DNA of 64,000 nt from CAXBES01 sp963974915 (GTDB taxonomy: Bacteria > Bacteroidota > Bacteroidia > Flavobacteriales > Flavobacteriaceae), in the NCBI GenBank assembly GCA_963974915.1, contig CAXBES010000011.1, positions 1 through 64,000 of the forward strand, given 5' to 3'. A model generated the notes under the pieces. It made no database searches. It saw nothing but the letters and a program-made list of their open reading frames with translations, and had not been told where the DNA came from. Both the position numbers and the translations under genes were made by a program. Below are positions 52,525-61,640 of the stretch, in pieces (the first letter of the stretch is position 1; each line of letters starts with the position of its first letter).

Positions 52525-53658
52525 ATGAAAGACGTTTACATTACTAAGATTGCCAAATTTTTACCTAATAGCCCCATTGATAATGACCAAATGGAGGCTA
52601 AATTAGGGGTTATTAATGGAAAAGCCTCTAAAGCCAGACGTATTGTGTTGCGAAATAATCAGATAACGACACGTTATTACGCTATAGATGATGAAGGAAA
52701 CATTACCCATAATAATGCGCAGTTAACCGCCGAAGCAATAAATCAATTGTGTAGTAACGGATTTAGCAAAGATAGCATTGAGCTTTTGTCGTGTGGAACT
52801 TCTAGTCCGGATCAAATCCTTCCTTCACATGCTGCTATGGTACATGGTTTTCTGAAAAATGGAAATCTTGAGATCAATTCTCCTTCCGGAGCTTGTTGTA
52901 GTGGGATGAACGCATTAAAATATTGTTATATGGCCATCAAGGCCGGACAAGTTGAAAATGCTGTTTCAACAGGATCGGAACGAACATCAAGCTGGATGAA
53001 ATCTGATGTATTCGAAAATGAGGTAGAACACCTTAAAGAATTAGAAGATCAACCTATTCTGGCTTTCAATAAAGAGTTTCTTCGATGGATGTTATCAGAC
53101 GGTGCGGGTGCGTTTTTGTTAGAAAGTAAGCCTAATGGTGAGTATCCTTTAAAAATTGAATGGATGGATGGCTATTCATATGCTCACGAACTGGAAACCT
53201 GTATGTACGCCGGCGGTGACAAACTGGAAGATGGAAATCTGAAACCCTGGAGTGAGTATCCAACCAACGAATGGAGCAAAATGTCTTTGTTCGCAATGAA
53301 ACAAGATGTGCGTTTGCTTGGTGAGAATATTTTGGAAAAGGGTGTGGATAGCTTGAAATTAGCTATGCAGAAACACAACATCACGCCGGACGATATTGAT
53401 TATTACTTACCACATATTTCTTCCTACTATTTTAAAGAAAATCTCTACGAAGAAATCAAACGACAAGGCATTGAAATTTCCTGGGATAAATGGTTCTTAA
53501 ACTTGGACAAAGTTGGAAATGTTGGTGCGGCTTCTATTTATATCATGTTGGAAGAGTTAACATCTTCAGGCAAACTAAAAAAAGGAGAGAAAATATTACT
53601 TCACGTTCCTGAAAGTGCTAGATTTTCATATACTTATGCATATTTAACTGTATGCTAA
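52525..53658 (+). CDS. darB: Ketosynthase III-like dialkylresorcinol synthase DarB
   Basis: FabH-like condensing enzyme of 377 residues that couples two acyl thioesters before ring closure to dialkylresorcinol. The likely nucleophile is C125 in SGACCSGMNA, with the partner histidine in YYLPHISSYYF and asparagine in KVGNVGAAS. It is downstream of darA and abuts the first dehydratase without a gap. Confidence 0.9.
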   Translation: MKDVYITKIAKFLPNSPIDNDQMEAKLGVINGKASKARRIVLRNNQITTRYYAIDDEGNITHNNAQLTAEAINQLCSNGFSKDSIELLSCGTSSPDQILPSHAAMVHGFLKNGNLEINSPSGACCSGMNALKYCYMAIKAGQVENAVSTGSERTSSWMKSDVFENEVEHLKELEDQPILAFNKEFLRWMLSDGAGAFLLESKPNGEYPLKIEWMDGYSYAHELETCMYAGGDKLEDGNLKPWSEYPTNEWSKMSLFAMKQDVRLLGENILEKGVDSLKLAMQKHNITPDDIDYYLPHISSYYFKENLYEEIKRQGIEISWDKWFLNLDKVGNVGAASIYIMLEELTSSGKLKKGEKILLHVPESARFSYTYAYLTVC

Positions 53659-54093
53659 ATGAATTTGTTAGAAAGCCAAATAACAGATAAGGGTTTTATT
53701 CAAAACCTGATTCCGCAGAAAGATCCATTCGTAATGGTGGATAAGTTGCTTTTTTTTTCTGAAAACAAAGTGGTTTCCGGTTTGTTAGTTTCCGAAGAAA
53801 ACATTTTTTCCAAACATCAAATTTTTACTGAACCCGGTATTATTGAACATATGGCTCAAACCGTGGCTCTCTATACAGGATATCAATATTTTTTGAAGAA
53901 TGAACCTGCTCCAACAGGATATATAGGTGCTATTAAAAAAGTTGAAATTCATAATTTACCCCCAACTTCTGAAGAACTGATCACAACCGTAACTATTCTC
54001 CATGAAATTATGGGAGTTACACTTGTCACAATTCAAACGGAATGCGAAGGTAATGTGATCGCAACAAGTGAAATGAAAACCGTTTTAGCCTAA
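53659..54093 (+). CDS. FabZ-like 3-hydroxyacyl-ACP dehydratase (first)
   Basis: Hot-dog fold protein of 144 residues. IPQKDPFVMVDKL matches the FabZ start, and the catalytic glutamate is in EPGIIEHMAQTVAL. The histidine segment of FabZ (HFPGHP) is altered to FSKHQIF, so the active site is atypical. Paired with a second dehydratase one base after, as ApeI/ApeP are in aryl polyene clusters, where the two form a heterodimer that makes the double bonds. Confidence 0.85.
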   Translation: MNLLESQITDKGFIQNLIPQKDPFVMVDKLLFFSENKVVSGLLVSEENIFSKHQIFTEPGIIEHMAQTVALYTGYQYFLKNEPAPTGYIGAIKKVEIHNLPPTSEELITTVTILHEIMGVTLVTIQTECEGNVIATSEMKTVLA

Positions 54094-54094
54094 G

Positions 54095-54553
54095 GTGAAA
54101 GCTTCGTGGGAACAAAATATAGACATTAAGAAATTTTTACCGCATAGAGCTCCTATGTTAATGGTCCATGATCTGCTCTATATAGACCAGACGTCAGTTC
54201 ATACCGAGTTTCATATTACTACAGATTGTGTTTTTGTTAAAGACAATGTGCTTTCCGAGAGCGGACTCATTGAAAATGCAGCTCAGGCTTGTTCTGCCAT
54301 TGTTGGACAGAGCTATTTTGAGAAGGATGATCTTGAAGGGGAAGGCAATAAACTAGTTGGTTATATAAGTGCAATTAAGAAAGTAGAGATATTTAGTCTC
54401 CCAAAATCAGGTTCCACAATAACGACTAAAGCATCTTTGATCTCTCGTTTTGATACGGGTTCTGTGACTATTTGTAGTATGGAATGTTCTACTTTTAATA
54501 ATGATGAATTAATTGTAGCTTGTACCTTAAACTTTTTAATCCATGAAGTCTGA
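54095..54553 (+). CDS. FabZ-like 3-hydroxyacyl-ACP dehydratase (second)
   Basis: A 152-residue hot-dog protein starting with GTG one base after the first dehydratase. LPHRAPMLMVHDLLYID is the ApeP-like start and ESGLIENAAQACSAIVG holds the catalytic-helix glutamate. Likely to act with the first dehydratase to introduce the trans double bonds of the aryl polyene. Its stop overlaps the next gene's ATG (TGATG). Confidence 0.85.
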   Translation: MKASWEQNIDIKKFLPHRAPMLMVHDLLYIDQTSVHTEFHITTDCVFVKDNVLSESGLIENAAQACSAIVGQSYFEKDDLEGEGNKLVGYISAIKKVEIFSLPKSGSTITTKASLISRFDTGSVTICSMECSTFNNDELIVACTLNFLIHEV

Positions 54554-54951
54554 TGAAAAAGGAGGAAGTACCACAGGATAAGAGTAATTTAGAGTCGGCT
54601 AATTTTAAAGAGCTATGCTACGCCGTAGATGAAAACGGAGAATATACTACTGCTCATAGTACGGGATGGGACCCTAAAACAATAGCACTTGATAACGCTA
54701 TCAGAGAAATTGAAGAGCGAATTGCTGAGGCTAAACAACGAGTGCTGAACAATGAGACCAGTCCTATTGAATACTATATGGAGCTTCACAAGATGGATCT
54801 TTCGGTATTAGCTAGTTACGCTGGCATCTGGAAATGGAAGGTGAAAAGACATTTTAAACCTTCGGTTTTTAAAAAATTAAATTCAAAAACATTACAAAAA
54901 TATGCAGACATTTTTGGCGTAACTGTCGAAGAACTTAAGCATGTCCAATAA
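54553..54951 (+). CDS. Small HTH-like protein in the pigment operon
   Basis: A 132-residue soluble protein of unknown function. The N-terminal half has a NEN-like strand then a charged helix (about 45-70). The C-terminal part (DLSVLASYAGIWKWKVKRHF ... KTLQKYADIFGVTVEELKHV) looks like an XRE-type helix-turn-helix with the typical KYADIFGVTVEEL end. It may regulate the operon or bind a pathway protein. It overlaps the second dehydratase by one base and precedes the BtrH-like gene by six bases. Confidence 0.7.
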   Translation: MKKEEVPQDKSNLESANFKELCYAVDENGEYTTAHSTGWDPKTIALDNAIREIEERIAEAKQRVLNNETSPIEYYMELHKMDLSVLASYAGIWKWKVKRHFKPSVFKKLNSKTLQKYADIFGVTVEELKHVQ

Positions 54952-54957
54952 AATTTC

Positions 54958-55959
54958 ATGAAAATAGATTTTGCACATAAGCAGTCTGCTCATTGTGAGA
55001 ATGGAGTAGTATCAAATTTAATGCGTCACAATGGCTTCGACATAAGTGAACCAATGGTTTTTGGTATCGGCTCCGGATTGCTGTTTTGCTACATTCCTTT
55101 TCTGAAAGTTAATTACGCTCCGGTAGTAACTTATAGAGCAATGCCGGGACAAATATTTAACAAATTTGCAAAGCGCGTTGGAATTAAAATAAAACGAGAA
55201 AAATTTAAGAATCCGAAGTCGGCAAAAGCTAAATTAGACGAAAATATCAAGAACGACAATCCTGTAGGACTTCAGGTGGGAGTTTACAACCTGGTTTATT
55301 TTCCGGACGAATACAGGTTTCATTTCAATGCGCATAATCTTGTTGTTTACGGAAAGCAAGACGACACCTATTTAATTAGTGACCCGGTAATGGAGGAGGT
55401 TACAACGCTTACTCATTCGCAACTGGAAAAAGTACGTTTTGCCAAAGGAGCTTTTGCTCCAAAAGGACATATGTATTACCCAACAGCCTTTCCAAAGGAA
55501 CTAGACCTTGAAAAGGCAATTGTTAAAGGCATCAAACAAACCTGTCGCGATATGATGGCTCCCGTGCCTTACGTAGGTGTGAATGGGGTAAAAACTATCG
55601 CGAAATTAATTCGAAAATGGCCGGAAAAAAAAGGAACGAAAACAGCTAATCACTATCTTGGTCAAGTGGTACGAATGCAAGAGGAAATTGGTACCGGTGG
55701 CGGTGGTTTTAGATATATTTACGCAGCATTCTTGCAGGAGTCATCTAAAGTATTAAATAACCCCTCACTAGCCGAATTATCTAAAGAAATGACCCAAATT
55801 GGTGACTTGTGGAGGGATTTTGCTGTAGATGCTTCAAGAATCTATAAAAATCGGAGTGCAAAGGTGGCAACAAACCTCTACGACGATGTTGCAACTCAAT
55901 TAGAAACTATTGCCAACAAGGAGAAAGTATTTTTTAAAAAGCTGAAGAAATCGATATAA
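54958..55959 (+). CDS. BtrH N-terminal domain protein (acyl transfer)
   Basis: A 333-residue protein with a BtrH-type N-terminal domain, a cysteine-peptidase-like fold. BtrH itself moves an acyl group from an ACP to butirosin. The candidate nucleophile is C13 in HKQSAHCENGVVSN, and FHFNAHNLVVYG holds a plausible histidine. In this operon it could hand the aryl polyene from its ACP to an acceptor, an alternative to the LPLAT enzyme for making the ester. That is inference from the BtrH precedent. Confidence 0.82.
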   Translation: MKIDFAHKQSAHCENGVVSNLMRHNGFDISEPMVFGIGSGLLFCYIPFLKVNYAPVVTYRAMPGQIFNKFAKRVGIKIKREKFKNPKSAKAKLDENIKNDNPVGLQVGVYNLVYFPDEYRFHFNAHNLVVYGKQDDTYLISDPVMEEVTTLTHSQLEKVRFAKGAFAPKGHMYYPTAFPKELDLEKAIVKGIKQTCRDMMAPVPYVGVNGVKTIAKLIRKWPEKKGTKTANHYLGQVVRMQEEIGTGGGGFRYIYAAFLQESSKVLNNPSLAELSKEMTQIGDLWRDFAVDASRIYKNRSAKVATNLYDDVATQLETIANKEKVFFKKLKKSI

Positions 55960-55962
55960 CTT

Positions 55963-56706
55963 ATGATCGAAATTAATCAACTTTCAAAAAAGTATAAGTC
56001 TGCCGATTCCTTTTCGGTATTAAACCTTAATCTGAACGTTGAAGAAAAAGAGATCTTCGGACTCCTGGGTCCTAATGGGGCCGGAAAGACTACACTTATT
56101 TCGATGCTGAGCTCCCTGCTAAAACCCACATCGGGAAGTTTTACTATCAACGGACTTAACTATCGGGATCACCTTAGTGAATTAAAGCAATTTATTGGTA
56201 TAGTGCCACAGGAATATGCCTTGTACCCCTCTCTTACCGCCTACGAAAATCTTGCTTATTTTGGCTCAACCTATGGGTTAAAAGGAAAAGGCTTAAGATT
56301 AAAAATAGAGGAACATCTCGAAAAATTGGGCCTTACACGTTTTAGTAATAAAAAGGTGGGTACTTTTTCCGGCGGAATGAAGAGAAGAGTTAATCTCATT
56401 GCCGGCATCTTACATGATCCAAAAGTACTTTTTCTGGATGAACCAACGGTTGGGGTGGATGTTCAATCCAAGAATGTGATAATAGAACACCTTAAAGAAC
56501 TCAATCTAAACGGAACCACAATTATCTATACTTCACATCACCTAAATGAAGCCGAAGAATTCTGTACTCGTGTTGCGATCATTGATCAAGGACAAATCAT
56601 AATCAAGGGTGAGCCAAAAAAACTGATCGCAGAACAACCCGAAGCGAGAAGTTTAGAAGAAGTATTCTTAGCATTAACCGGAAAAGCCCTTCGTGACTAT
56701 GCATAA
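55963..56706 (+). CDS. ABC transporter ATP-binding protein
   Basis: ATPase of 247 residues with Walker A GPNGAGKTT, signature FSGGMKRRVNL and Walker B VLFLDEPTVGVD. It pairs with the ABC-2 permease whose start codon overlaps its end by eight bases. The pair should export the finished pigment or a lipid precursor across the inner membrane. Confidence 0.95.
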   Translation: MIEINQLSKKYKSADSFSVLNLNLNVEEKEIFGLLGPNGAGKTTLISMLSSLLKPTSGSFTINGLNYRDHLSELKQFIGIVPQEYALYPSLTAYENLAYFGSTYGLKGKGLRLKIEEHLEKLGLTRFSNKKVGTFSGGMKRRVNLIAGILHDPKVLFLDEPTVGVDVQSKNVIIEHLKELNLNGTTIIYTSHHLNEAEEFCTRVAIIDQGQIIIKGEPKKLIAEQPEARSLEEVFLALTGKALRDYA

Positions 56707-57976
56707 AATTTGGGCATCTGTAAAAAAAGAAGTGCTACTGCTTTCACGAGACTTGGGAGGTATTGCCATACTCTTTATCATGCCAATACTTCTGGTGATC
56801 ACTATTACTTTAATACAAAACAGCACCTTCAAAACAATTAATGATACCAAAATTGAGGTTTTGTTAGTGGATAATGATCGGGGTGAGGTGTCAACAAGTA
56901 TTCGCGACGGACTCACATCTTCCAGTTCTTTTGTGATCATTGATAGCGCTTCGGAAGAGGACGCAGTCGCTTCGGTATTAAAAGGGGATTTCCAATTGGC
57001 GATCGTGATTCCGGTAGATCTTTCGGAATCTCTTCAGAATAAAGTGAATGATAATGTTGAAGGAATCTTATCAAAATTTGGAATCGAAGAGGAAAGCACT
57101 TCCGAAGAAAATGATGTGAAAGTTGATAAACAAGTCACTAAAAAAGAGGTGAAATTGTACTTTGATCCCGCCACACAAACCACATTTAAAACAGCTGTAA
57201 AAAACGGGATCGATAAAATGATCGCAGAGATTGAAACTCAATCAATTTACAAGGCTTTTCAGGAAGAATTAGGGGAAGAGGAAGCGATCTTCGAAACAGA
57301 ATCTTTTATAACTTTTAAAGAGATTGTTCCTGTAAAAGGAGAAAAAGCTGTAATTCCTAACTCTACCCAACACAATATTCCTGCCTGGACCCTTTTTGCC
57401 ATTTTCTTTATCATCGTACCATTATCTATTAATATGGTTAAGGAAAAGAATCAGGGAACTTTTGTGAGATTACGTACTAGTCCTATTTCTTATGCCACCG
57501 TACTTAGTGGAAAAGCCATCGTTTATACCGGTGTTTGTATTTTACAATTTGCACTTATGCTTTTAATAGGGGTATTCCTCTTTCCTAAGATCGGGTTGCC
57601 GGAGTTAGACATTTCCGGTCGGATTGGAATGCTATTTTTAGTTGCGTTATTTGCAGGATTAGCTGCGGTGGGGCTGGGCTTACTTCTGGGGACTATAGCG
57701 AAGACTCAAGAACAATCTGCTCCCTTTGGTGCTACATTAGTTGTAATTCTTGCGGCATTAGGAGGAGTTTGGGTTCCGGTATTCGTCATGCCAAAATTTA
57801 TGCAAATGCTATCTCAAATTTCGCCAATGAATTGGGGGTTAAATGCTTTTTACGATGTATTTTTAAGAAATTCGGGTATTATGGATGTGGTTCCCGAAAT
57901 CACTTTGCTATTTTTGTTCTTTGTGATCACAACACTCATCTCCATTGCTTATGATAAAAGAAAAAATGCAGTCTAA
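56699..57976 (+). CDS. ABC-2 type permease
   Basis: Membrane subunit of 425 residues: helix 1 at about 19-40, a large extracytoplasmic domain (to about 225), then five helices at about 230-420. I use the ATG at 56699; a GTG two codons earlier (56693) is possible. It resembles the DrrB/YhhJ-type exporter subunits. It overlaps the ATPase gene in front and the thioesterase after it, so the three are translated together. Confidence 0.92.
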   Translation: MHKIWASVKKEVLLLSRDLGGIAILFIMPILLVITITLIQNSTFKTINDTKIEVLLVDNDRGEVSTSIRDGLTSSSSFVIIDSASEEDAVASVLKGDFQLAIVIPVDLSESLQNKVNDNVEGILSKFGIEEESTSEENDVKVDKQVTKKEVKLYFDPATQTTFKTAVKNGIDKMIAEIETQSIYKAFQEELGEEEAIFETESFITFKEIVPVKGEKAVIPNSTQHNIPAWTLFAIFFIIVPLSINMVKEKNQGTFVRLRTSPISYATVLSGKAIVYTGVCILQFALMLLIGVFLFPKIGLPELDISGRIGMLFLVALFAGLAAVGLGLLLGTIAKTQEQSAPFGATLVVILAALGGVWVPVFVMPKFMQMLSQISPMNWGLNAFYDVFLRNSGIMDVVPEITLLFLFFVITTLISIAYDKRKNAV

Positions 57977-58397
57977 AGAAATTACTTTTACCAACCAAAT
58001 AAGAGTGAGGTTTGTGGAGACAGATCCTCTTGGCATCGTTTGGCACGGTAACTACATTCAGTATTTTGAAGATGGGAGAGAGGCATTTGGACGACACCAT
58101 GGGATTTCCTACTTAGATCAAAAAGACAACGGTTTCGCTTCTCCCATTGTAAAATCTACCAGCGAGCACAAACTCCCGCTACGCTATGGAGACGTTGCAA
58201 CAGTAAAGACCATTTATGTAGATTCGCCTGCCGCAAAAATGGTATTTAGATACGAAATTTACAATCCCGATGGGGCGTTGGTATGCACTGGAGAAACCAT
58301 ACAGGTTTTTGTATCGCTGGAAACCGGAGAGCTCTCACTCACCATCCCCGATTTTTTTATCGAATGGAAAAAGAAGGAAGGTCTGCTTAATGAGTAA
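57966..58397 (+). CDS. 4HBT-type acyl thioesterase
   Basis: Hot-dog thioesterase of about 143 residues; the active-site aspartate is in VETDPLGIVWHGNYIQYFEDG. It probably releases polyketide or fatty acyl groups from ACP or edits stalled chains. I choose the ATG at 57966 (MQSKEITF), the start that fits the family; others at 57945 and 57951 lie within the permease gene. Its stop lies eight bases inside the next ketosynthase. Confidence 0.88.
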   Translation: MQSKEITFTNQIRVRFVETDPLGIVWHGNYIQYFEDGREAFGRHHGISYLDQKDNGFASPIVKSTSEHKLPLRYGDVATVKTIYVDSPAAKMVFRYEIYNPDGALVCTGETIQVFVSLETGELSLTIPDFFIEWKKKEGLLNE

Positions 58398-59541
58398 GGT
58401 ATATCTTTCATATAACAATATTATCTCGGCTTTGGGCTTCGATAGCGAAACTGTGGTTGAAAATATTGCGAATGAAATTACTGGTTTACATAGAATTTCG
58501 GATTTACAAATGCTGCCCGAAGCTTTTTATTCATCCTTGATTTCTTCGGAAAACTTAGATAATTCATTTCAAGATCTAACTCCTCAAGTTGAAAATTACA
58601 CCAAATTGGAGAAGATGATGATCATGTCAATGGCGAAGATCATTGGAAGTTCCGGGATCGAACTAAATGAGCGAGTTGGACTGATCATTTCTACTACAAA
58701 AGGAAATATTGACACCTTAGAATTAGATAGTAAATTTGAAAAGAAGCGCGCCTATCTCAGTGAATTAGGGCGAGTAATAAAGAGTTTTTTTGGTTTTAAG
58801 CATGAGGCCATAATTTTGTCTAATGCCTGTGTTTCCGGGGTCTTAGCAGTTGCTGCTGCCAAAAGATTTATTAATCAGGGTTTATACGATCATGTGTTCG
58901 TAGTGAGTGGCGATCTGGTTTCAAAATTTATATTATCCGGATTTAGTTCGTTTCAAGCGATGAGCGAAAAACCTTGCAGACCCTATAGTAATGATAGGGA
59001 TGGAATTAATATTGGAGAAGTTGCCGCTAGTGTTTTGGTTACTTCGGAAAGAAATAATCTTCCGGGTGAAGCTGTAGAGATCCTTGGTGAAGCTTCCTGC
59101 AATGATGCCAACCATATCTCGGGTCCGTCGCGTACGGGAGAAGGGTTATACCGAAGTGTTCGATCTGCCATGAATGAAGCTGAGGTCTCGGCCGAAGCAA
59201 TAGATTATATTTCGGCTCATGGTACAGCAACTACTTTTAATGATGAAATGGAAGCTATCGCATTCAATAGACTGGGTTTAGAAAAAACTCCGCTCAATAG
59301 TTTAAAAGGATATTTTGGTCATACCTTAGGGGCTTCAGGATTGTTAGAAACTATTGTGGGAATGCATTCGCTTCAGCAAAACAGATTATTTAGATCTTTG
59401 GGTTTTTCAGAATTAGGCGTTTCAAAACCCTTAAATATTATTACCGAGACCAAACGTAAGGACCTTAGTGTATTTTTAAAAACTGCCTCAGGATTTGGTG
59501 GTTGTAATACCGCGATGATCTTTCAGAAATTAAAAACATAA
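58390..59541 (+). CDS. Beta-ketoacyl synthase (second)
   Basis: Condensing enzyme of 383 residues; I start it at 58390 (MSKVYLSYNN) because the upstream frame is a shadow of the thioesterase. The triad is present: C147 in SNACVSG, histidine in ISAHGTATTFND and histidine in YFGHTLGASG. It is divergent from the other ketosynthases in the first 120 residues. Likely dedicated to starter loading or initial elongation of the aryl polyene, similar to ApeR, but the exact step is unknown. Confidence 0.9.
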   Translation: MSKVYLSYNNIISALGFDSETVVENIANEITGLHRISDLQMLPEAFYSSLISSENLDNSFQDLTPQVENYTKLEKMMIMSMAKIIGSSGIELNERVGLIISTTKGNIDTLELDSKFEKKRAYLSELGRVIKSFFGFKHEAIILSNACVSGVLAVAAAKRFINQGLYDHVFVVSGDLVSKFILSGFSSFQAMSEKPCRPYSNDRDGINIGEVAASVLVTSERNNLPGEAVEILGEASCNDANHISGPSRTGEGLYRSVRSAMNEAEVSAEAIDYISAHGTATTFNDEMEAIAFNRLGLEKTPLNSLKGYFGHTLGASGLLETIVGMHSLQQNRLFRSLGFSELGVSKPLNIITETKRKDLSVFLKTASGFGGCNTAMIFQKLKT

Positions 59542-59580
59542 CCCGATACCAAATTAGACGTATCTTAAACAACCAAACCG

Positions 59581-60642
59581 ATGCCACAGAAACCAATGAG
59601 AGCAATCGAAGCCCTGGAAGAAGCACAAAAGATCGCATTTGCTCCTTTTGTGTTTCAAGCAACTGTTTCGCTGAGGAAGTTAGGCATCTTTGACCTAATC
59701 TTCGACTTGAGAGATGAGGGAGGTGTTACGGTAAACGACATTTCGAAAAAGTTGTCTGTGAGTAATTACGGTGTTGGTGTTTTATTGGAGATCGCAGAGA
59801 GTTCGAATATTGTTTCAAAAAACGAGCAAGGGAAATACGAATTGACTAAGGTGGGTTATTTTTTAAACTATAACACTACCGCGAGCGCAAATATTAATTT
59901 TACTCACGATGTTTGCTACAAAGGATTATTTCACTTAAATGATGCTATTTTAAGTGGAAAGCCTGAAGGGTTAAAAGAATTGGGCGACTGGAGTACCATT
60001 TATGAAGGACTTTCACAACTCACTCCCGAAGTTCAAAAATCCTGGTTCGATTTTGATCATCATTATTCGGATGATATTTTTGACATTGCTTTGGAAAAAG
60101 TCTTAGATAAATCGCCTAAAAGCATTCTAGATATAGGTGGAAATACAGGTAAATTCGCGATACATTGTTGTAATACAACACCGGATATTTCGGTGAAGAT
60201 AGTTGATCTTCCCGGACAGTTGAAGAAGGCTTTGACAAATGCCCGGAACAATGGCTTTGAAAATAGAATTAGCGGTCACGAGATCGATTGGCTTTCGGAA
60301 GATCCATCAATCCCTAAAGGTGCCGATGTGATCTGGATGTGTCAGTTTTTAGATTGTTTTTCGGAAGAAGAGATCGTAAAAGTGCTCTCAGTCTGCGCAT
60401 CTTCAATGGATAGCACCACTAATTTAGTTATCGTCGAAACCTTTACCGATAGACAGAAGTTTGATAACGCCAAATTTATTTTGGAAGCAACTTCCTTATA
60501 CTTCACAGTGCTGGCAAATGGAAATAGTAAAATGTATCCCGCCGAAGTGTTCTTAAGACTCATTGATGAGGCCGGATTAAAGGTCAAGGAAGATATTGCA
60601 ATTGGGGAATACCATACAATGCTGGTTTGTGAGAAGAAATAA
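59581..60642 (+). CDS. SAM-dependent methyltransferase (O-methyltransferase family 2)
   Basis: A 353-residue methyltransferase with an N-terminal winged-helix dimerisation domain (about 15-100) and a SAM-binding Rossmann domain starting with SILDIGGNTGKFA. The family methylates small aromatic hydroxyls; some members act on carbon. In flexirubins the aryl ring carries methyl groups, so it probably methylates the coumarate-derived ring or the resorcinol. It lies 39 bases after the ketosynthase and 22 before the next gene. Confidence 0.9.
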   Translation: MPQKPMRAIEALEEAQKIAFAPFVFQATVSLRKLGIFDLIFDLRDEGGVTVNDISKKLSVSNYGVGVLLEIAESSNIVSKNEQGKYELTKVGYFLNYNTTASANINFTHDVCYKGLFHLNDAILSGKPEGLKELGDWSTIYEGLSQLTPEVQKSWFDFDHHYSDDIFDIALEKVLDKSPKSILDIGGNTGKFAIHCCNTTPDISVKIVDLPGQLKKALTNARNNGFENRISGHEIDWLSEDPSIPKGADVIWMCQFLDCFSEEEIVKVLSVCASSMDSTTNLVIVETFTDRQKFDNAKFILEATSLYFTVLANGNSKMYPAEVFLRLIDEAGLKVKEDIAIGEYHTMLVCEKK

Positions 60643-60664
60643 ATGCTAAAATTTAGAACATAGA

Positions 60665-61327
60665 TTGAAGTCCCAATATTACATACAGAGTTATAGTGCG
60701 ATTAACGAAAACACCGTTTCGTTGAATGGCAGGATATTATACGAAGAGAATAAGGCGACAGGTTTTTCAGAATTTATTAATATTGCCTATAAGACTTTGG
60801 AGACGAAATATCCGAAGTTCTTTAAAATGGACAATTTAAGTAAGCTCGCTTTTTTAGCAGCAGATGTGCTTCTGAAGCAAGAACAGCGATCATCGAGTAT
60901 GTCAGCAGACAATGGTGAAGCAGAGTTAGACGAATTACAAGAAAGCAATATTGCGATCGTTCTTTCAAATAGAGCTTCAAGCTTAGATACCGATAGAAAA
61001 CATCAGGAAGCCATCGCCAGCCCTGACGAATATTATCCTAGTCCGGCGGTTTTCGTATATACTTTACCCAATATTTGTATTGGTGAGATTAGTATAAAAC
61101 ATAAGCTGTTTTCCGAAAATAGTTTTTTTATCTTTGACCACTTTAATGCGAAGCACTTACATGCATACGCAGAGAATTTACTGAAAACAAAGAAGGCTGA
61201 TAAAGTGCTATGTGGCTGGGTAGATTTTGACGAAGAAAACTATAAGGCTTTTTTATATCTGGTTTCTGAAAATGGACCAACAATACATAATACCGAAGAG
61301 ATAACAAGATTATACAACACATTATGA
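60665..61327 (+). CDS. Half-length ketosynthase-like protein
   Basis: A 220-residue protein starting with TTG (no ATG is in frame before the first stop upstream, and TTG is followed by KSQYYIQSYSAINEN). It resembles only the N-terminal half of a ketosynthase: NIAIVLSNRASSLDTD matches the early core and FVYTLPNICIGEISIKHKL the region before the active site, but the cysteine is replaced (FFIFDHFNAKH) and the whole second half with the histidines is absent. It cannot condense alone; a structural or partner role is likely. It overlaps the following ACP by four bases. Confidence 0.78.
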   Translation: MKSQYYIQSYSAINENTVSLNGRILYEENKATGFSEFINIAYKTLETKYPKFFKMDNLSKLAFLAADVLLKQEQRSSSMSADNGEAELDELQESNIAIVLSNRASSLDTDRKHQEAIASPDEYYPSPAVFVYTLPNICIGEISIKHKLFSENSFFIFDHFNAKHLHAYAENLLKTKKADKVLCGWVDFDEENYKAFLYLVSENGPTIHNTEEITRLYNTL

Positions 61328-61581
61328 GTAATTTAAAAGAAGAACTTAAAGCAAAGATTATTGAGCAATTAAACCTTGAAGACATTGCCGTTGAAGAAAT
61401 TGCAGACGACGATTCACTTTTTGGTGATGGTTTGGGACTGGACTCAATCGATGCGCTGGAACTAATCGTGATGCTTGATAAAGATTATGGGATTAAACTT
61501 TCTGACCCCAAAGAAGGCAGAAAGATCTTCGAATCTATTGAGGTGATGGCAAATTATATTGCCGAACACCGAACTAAATAA
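61324..61581 (+). CDS. Acyl carrier protein (second)
   Basis: An 85-residue carrier with S41 in LGLDSIDALELI as the phosphopantetheine site. It sits directly before a ketosynthase/chain-length-factor pair, so it is probably the ACP of aryl polyene extension, with the first ACP used for another step. Gene overlap with the half-ketosynthase implies coupled translation. Confidence 0.93.
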   Translation: MSNLKEELKAKIIEQLNLEDIAVEEIADDDSLFGDGLGLDSIDALELIVMLDKDYGIKLSDPKEGRKIFESIEVMANYIAEHRTK

Positions 61582-61640
61582 TCCTGTTCGTCATTACGAT
61601 AATAGCATTAGAAATTAGCGCGAGAATAAACCAAGAATAA

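Noticed and set aside
58270..58389. N-terminal extension of the second ketosynthase
   Set aside because: It is a frame-shifted shadow of the thioesterase gene; ketosynthase similarity begins at 58390.
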